Of a stretch of 64,000 bases of DNA, positions 61,407 through 64,000 are shown one piece after another. This DNA comes from Mycolicibacter engbaekii. GTDB lineage: Bacteria > Actinomycetota > Actinomycetes > Mycobacteriales > Mycobacteriaceae. The notes under the pieces were generated by a model. That model saw only the letters and a list, made by a program, of their open reading frames with translations, searched no databases and was not told where the DNA came from. A program made the translations under genes and the position numbers. The stretch is from contig NZ_LQOT01000076.1 of the NCBI RefSeq assembly GCF_002101585.1, positions 124,001 to 188,000 of the forward strand, written 5' to 3'. The first letter of the stretch is position 1. Each line of letters opens with the position of its first letter.

Positions 61407-61439
61407 GCGCGCCGGTGCCCGACTCGCGCACCGGCGCGC
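61407..61439. terminator. Hairpin after the PGRS gene
   Basis: A perfect 12-bp stem GCGCGCCGGTGC (61407-61418) and GCACCGGCGCGC (61428-61439), 9-nt loop, 12 nt after the PGRS stop codon. No T-tract follows, as is common for mycobacterial terminators. Confidence 0.7.
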
Positions 61440-61525
61440 CCGCGGTGCGGCGGGCCCGGCATTCGGGTACCGACGCACCTCCGCGGTGATCGAATCCTCA
61501 GGTAACCGGCCGGTGTGAGCAGGTG

Positions 61526-61563
61526 GTCACATATCCGCAACGGAGCGGCTTTAACGCCGAAAC
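61526..61563 (+). promoter_or_regulatory. GlnR-like operator upstream of amt
   Basis: Four half-sites with exact 6-nt spacers: GTCAC (61526-61530), GCAAC (61537-61541), GCTTT (61548-61552, degenerate) and GAAAC (61559-61563). This fits the actinobacterial GlnR pattern GTnAC-n6-GnAAC repeated at 22 bp. It lies 67 nt before the amt ATG. Binding is inferred. Confidence 0.6.
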
Positions 61564-61630
61564 AACCGTTGCGCATGGTTAAGACCAGCCTGGTTCAACG
61601 GCAACCGGTCGCTGTGGAGGAGGTTTGTGC

Positions 61631-63347
<1,717 letters not shown>

Positions 63348-63381
63348 CCGTGCGTTGCGGTCGGGGTCGGTCTAGGCCGTC

Positions 63382-64000
63382 ATGAACGGCAGGGGACCAG
63401 CTACGAGCCCTGAGCGGCGGCTAAGTCGGTTGCGGTGCAACGACTTAGCCGCCGCTCGGGCGGCTTTGCGGTGCGCCAGCCCGGCTCAATGGGATTCGGC
63501 CGCGCTGCGCACCGCCTGGCGCAATGTGCACGAGGCGTGGCTGGTCGCCCAAGCACGCGAGGTGGGCCTGGTTCCCGGCAGCGGATTCGCGATTGTCGCG
63601 ACCGGTTCGCTGGGCCGCCGTGAGTTGCTTCCGCACTCCGACTTAGACCTGCTGTTGTTGCACGACGACATGGCGCCCGGCGCTGTAGCGCAGGTGGCGG
63701 ATCAGCTGTGGTATCCGCTGTGGGACGCCAACGTTCGACTCGACCACAGTGTGCGCACGGTTCCGCAGGCACTTCAGGTCGCCGACGACGACATGCTCGT
63801 CGCCCTGGCCATGCTCGACGCCCGCCACATCGCCGGCGACGAGCTGCTGACGTCGCGCCTGACCGCCGGCGTCCGCCGGCAATGGCGCCAGGGATTCGAT
63901 TCCCGCTACGGCGAGCTCCTCGACGTGACACAGGCCCGGTGGCAACGCAGCGGAGAGATCGCCGACAGCCCCGAGCCCGATTTGAAGGGTGGCCGCGGCG
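63382..64000 (+). CDS. glnD: PII (adenylyl/uridylyl)transferase GlnD, N-terminal part
   Basis: Open frame from ATG 63382 to the window edge, 206 codons visible. The nucleotidyltransferase motif GSLGRRELLPHSDLDLLLL (G-S followed by D-x-D) is near residues 75-93, then WYPLWDANVRLDHSVRT, typical of GlnD. The text NDLAAARAAL upstream aligns with the N-terminus I recall for M. tuberculosis GlnD, supporting coding through the hairpin at 63412-63457. In M. tuberculosis-like species the enzyme adenylylates PII. The HD and ACT domains would lie beyond the window. Confidence 0.88.
   Translation, partial: MNGRGPATSPERRLSRLRCNDLAAARAALRCASPAQWDSAALRTAWRNVHEAWLVAQAREVGLVPGSGFAIVATGSLGRRELLPHSDLDLLLLHDDMAPGAVAQVADQLWYPLWDANVRLDHSVRTVPQALQVADDDMLVALAMLDARHIAGDELLTSRLTAGVRRQWRQGFDSRYGELLDVTQARWQRSGEIADSPEPDLKGGRG
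63412..63457. repeat. 17-bp perfect hairpin at the start of glnD
   Basis: GAGCGGCGGCTAAGTCG (63412-63428) and its exact complement (63441-63457), 12-nt loop. It covers codons about 11-25 of glnD if ATG 63382 is the start. It may act as an attenuator/terminator between glnB and glnD or as a translational block. Confidence 0.9.

Noticed and set aside
59803-61431. 542-aa minus-strand frame and several short frames
   Set aside because: Antisense or shifted readings of the PGRS gene, whose GGC-rich repeats leave all frames open.

Overview
The window is a GC-rich chromosomal segment of a mycobacterium. Diagnostic features are a HupB with a long Lys/Ala/Pro tail, a SepIVA-type coiled-coil protein, a glycine-rich PGRS protein, a secreted PE-PPE-domain hydrolase, the F420 enzyme FbiD, and a gene order that, from memory, follows the M. 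tuberculosis order Rv2994-Rv2964 and then Rv2927c-Rv2918c, mostly in inverted orientation. Ectoine synthesis genes, an aromatic ring-hydroxylating dioxygenase cluster and the absence of the PDIM/phenolic glycolipid locus at its usual place suggest an environmental, non-tuberculous species. The sequence alone does not fix the species.

Layout. Positions 1-4661 (minus strand) hold a translationally coupled aromatic catabolic operon: two-subunit Rieske dioxygenase, an 86-aa protein, a dihydrodiol dehydrogenase, a class II aldolase-like decarboxylase and protocatechuate 3,4-dioxygenase beta subunit. A divergent IclR regulator (4909-5724) probably controls it. Positions 5761-10310 (minus) hold ectABCD behind an MFS gene. 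Positions 10522-17455 hold an FAH-family hydrolase, gltX, tRNA-Gln, tRNA-Glu, an F420-type oxidoreductase, an IclR regulator divergent from leuCD, and hupB. Positions 17505-26357 hold mutT1, ppk1, fbiD, gpsA, ddl, a DUF3515 protein, thiL, ung and rpmB. Positions 26551-39916 hold a FakA-like kinase subunit, recG, an HNH nuclease, two tandem aldo-keto reductases, a LipN-type esterase, a DsbA-like/VKOR pair, pyruvate carboxylase, rsmD and coaD.

An accessory block (39929-44596) contains a TetR regulator, urea-amidolyase-associated proteins 1 and 2, a carboxyltransferase fusion without a biotin carboxylase domain, and a DUF4334 protein. It is followed by purU and the division/RNA/DNA-repair block sepIVA, yceD-like, rnc, mutM (44633-48672). 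A minus-strand pair (LmbE-like deacetylase, DJ-1-like protein) separates mutM from osmC, acyP, smc and ftsY (50242-55882). A second accessory block (55943-61395) holds a secreted GH6 glycosidase, a STAS-like protein, an SDR, a secreted PE-PPE hydrolase and a PGRS protein that has a signal peptide instead of a PE domain. The window closes with the nitrogen module amt-glnB-glnD (61631-64000, glnD cut by the window end), preceded by a GlnR-like site.

The backbone is conserved housekeeping sequence. Accessory modules sit at a few junctions, and several junctions carry repeated intergenic elements: a 55/53-bp tandem element family, a 14-36-14 palindromic element seen twice, and a third element shared by the gpsA-ddl and smc-ftsY gaps. 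I saw no transposase, integrase, rRNA or CRISPR array. With the starts chosen here no gene-free stretch exceeds 300 bases. The longest are 4662-4908, 61396-61630 and 10311-10521, and each is described below.
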